A stretch of 5,629 bases of DNA from Candidatus Njordarchaeota archaeon. GTDB taxonomy: Archaea > Asgardarchaeota > Njordarchaeia > Njordarchaeales > Njordarchaeaceae. Below are positions 5,209-5,629 of this stretch, piece after piece. The stretch spans positions 1 to 5,629 of the forward strand of contig JAHKLG010000096.1 of NCBI GenBank assembly GCA_029856625.1, given 5' to 3'. Positions within the stretch are counted from its first letter, which is position 1; every line of letters starts with the position of its first letter. A program made the position numbers and the translations under genes. A model generated the notes under the pieces. It saw only the letters and a list, made by a program, of their open reading frames with translations, ran no database searches and was not told the DNA's origin.

Positions 5209-5629
5209 ATGGTGGTCAAGAGGTTTCTAATTACAAGGAAGATCCTATTTTTCACGATACTGATTGGCATTGTGGCAGGATTTTCAGCAGTACTCTTTTA
5301 CATATTATTGGATATTTTTGATTGGTTTTTTCTAGAAACATTAGTGGATTTCTCGGCTCCTCAAGCTTATGGGGAAAGATCTTTTATTGAATTAGAAATA
5401 GAACCTTTTGCATTAGAGATCCCGGGTCTCCTTTCAATAATCCCAGCAATTGGAGGTTTTTTCTCTGGATTAGCAGTATATAATATCGCGCCCGAAGCAG
5501 AAGGCCACGGAACTGATGCAGTTATAAAGGCAGTTCACGAATTTGGAGGAGGAATAAGAGGAAGGGTGGCATTCACGAAATTGTTTGCTTCTGCAGCGAC
5601 AATAGGTTCTGGAGGATCTGCGGGGCGTG
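5209..5629 (+). CDS. CLC-family chloride channel/transporter, C-terminus cut by window edge
   Basis: The first 140 residues of an integral membrane protein; the frame runs off the right edge. A basic N-terminus (VVKRFLITRK) precedes a long hydrophobic segment at about 12-36. A polar, acidic loop follows (about 50-70), then a second membrane segment, IPGLLSIIPAIGGFFSGLAV (71-90). The CLC signature is clear: APEAEGHGTDAVIKAVH (94-110) matches the first anion-filter region (GSGIP in E. coli ClcA), and GSGGSAGR (133-140) leads into the GREGP loop, whose gating Glu would be the next residue. The 40-residue spacing between the two Gly positions equals that of E. coli ClcA (106 and 146), which supports the alignment. 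The filter Ser is replaced by His100. Whether it is a channel or an H+/anion exchanger cannot be told without the rest. ATG 5209 is preferred; in-frame GTG codons at 5194 and 5212 are alternatives. Divergent from the kinase. Confidence 0.9.
   Translation, partial: MVVKRFLITRKILFFTILIGIVAGFSAVLFYILLDIFDWFFLETLVDFSAPQAYGERSFIELEIEPFALEIPGLLSIIPAIGGFFSGLAVYNIAPEAEGHGTDAVIKAVHEFGGGIRGRVAFTKLFASAATIGSGGSAGR

Noticed and set aside
5036..5230. Plus-strand 64-codon open frame over the divergent promoter region
   Set aside because: It overlaps the kinase start and CLC start in other frames and covers both predicted promoters; no motif is visible.
1..5629. CRISPR array, insertion sequence, tRNA or att site
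   Set aside because: No regularly spaced repeats, terminal inverted repeats, transposase motifs or tRNA T-loop sequence were seen on either strand.

Overview
The window looks like chromosomal DNA from a thermophilic archaeon, probably in the Thermoproteota/TACK range. It is AT-rich by eye. The evidence is a small RIO-like Ser/Thr kinase of an archaeal type, TATA-like boxes instead of -35/-10 promoters, a TTG-started GlmS, an archaeal-type GT-B glycosyltransferase, and a compact double-guide C/D box sRNA. The lineage is inferred; no rRNA or species marker is present.

Layout: (1) 1-859, minus strand: the first 286 codons of a protein cut by the left edge, ending in a PD-(D/E)XK nuclease-like core. 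(2) 860-962: a short divergent promoter region whose TATA-like element reads in both directions. (3) 963-2780, plus: complete GlmS, the enzyme that commits fructose-6-phosphate to amino sugars; its start is best placed at a TTG, 16 codons downstream of the first in-frame ATG. (4) 2803-3999, plus: a GT-B glycosyltransferase related to the MurG/GT28 group, 22 bases after glmS and probably co-transcribed. (5) 4000-4474: a 475-base stretch without an intact protein gene. It holds a pyrimidine-rich tract after the glycosyltransferase, a small GC-rich hairpin, a short frame with a HAD phosphatase motif I and, at its end, a near-perfect C/D box guide RNA. (6) 4475-5065, minus: a complete small RIO-like protein kinase whose stop codon abuts the sRNA. 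(7) 5066-5208: a second divergent promoter region. (8) 5209 to the right edge, plus: the first 140 residues of a CLC-type chloride channel or transporter.

Functionally, glmS and the glycosyltransferase form the one clear unit: amino-sugar supply beside an enzyme that plausibly uses a nucleotide-activated sugar for surface glycan or glycolipid synthesis. The kinase, channel and nuclease-like protein are separate transcription units. No multi-gene defence system or mobile element is visible. The most notable hidden feature is the C/D box sRNA, which sits in a spacer that otherwise looks empty.
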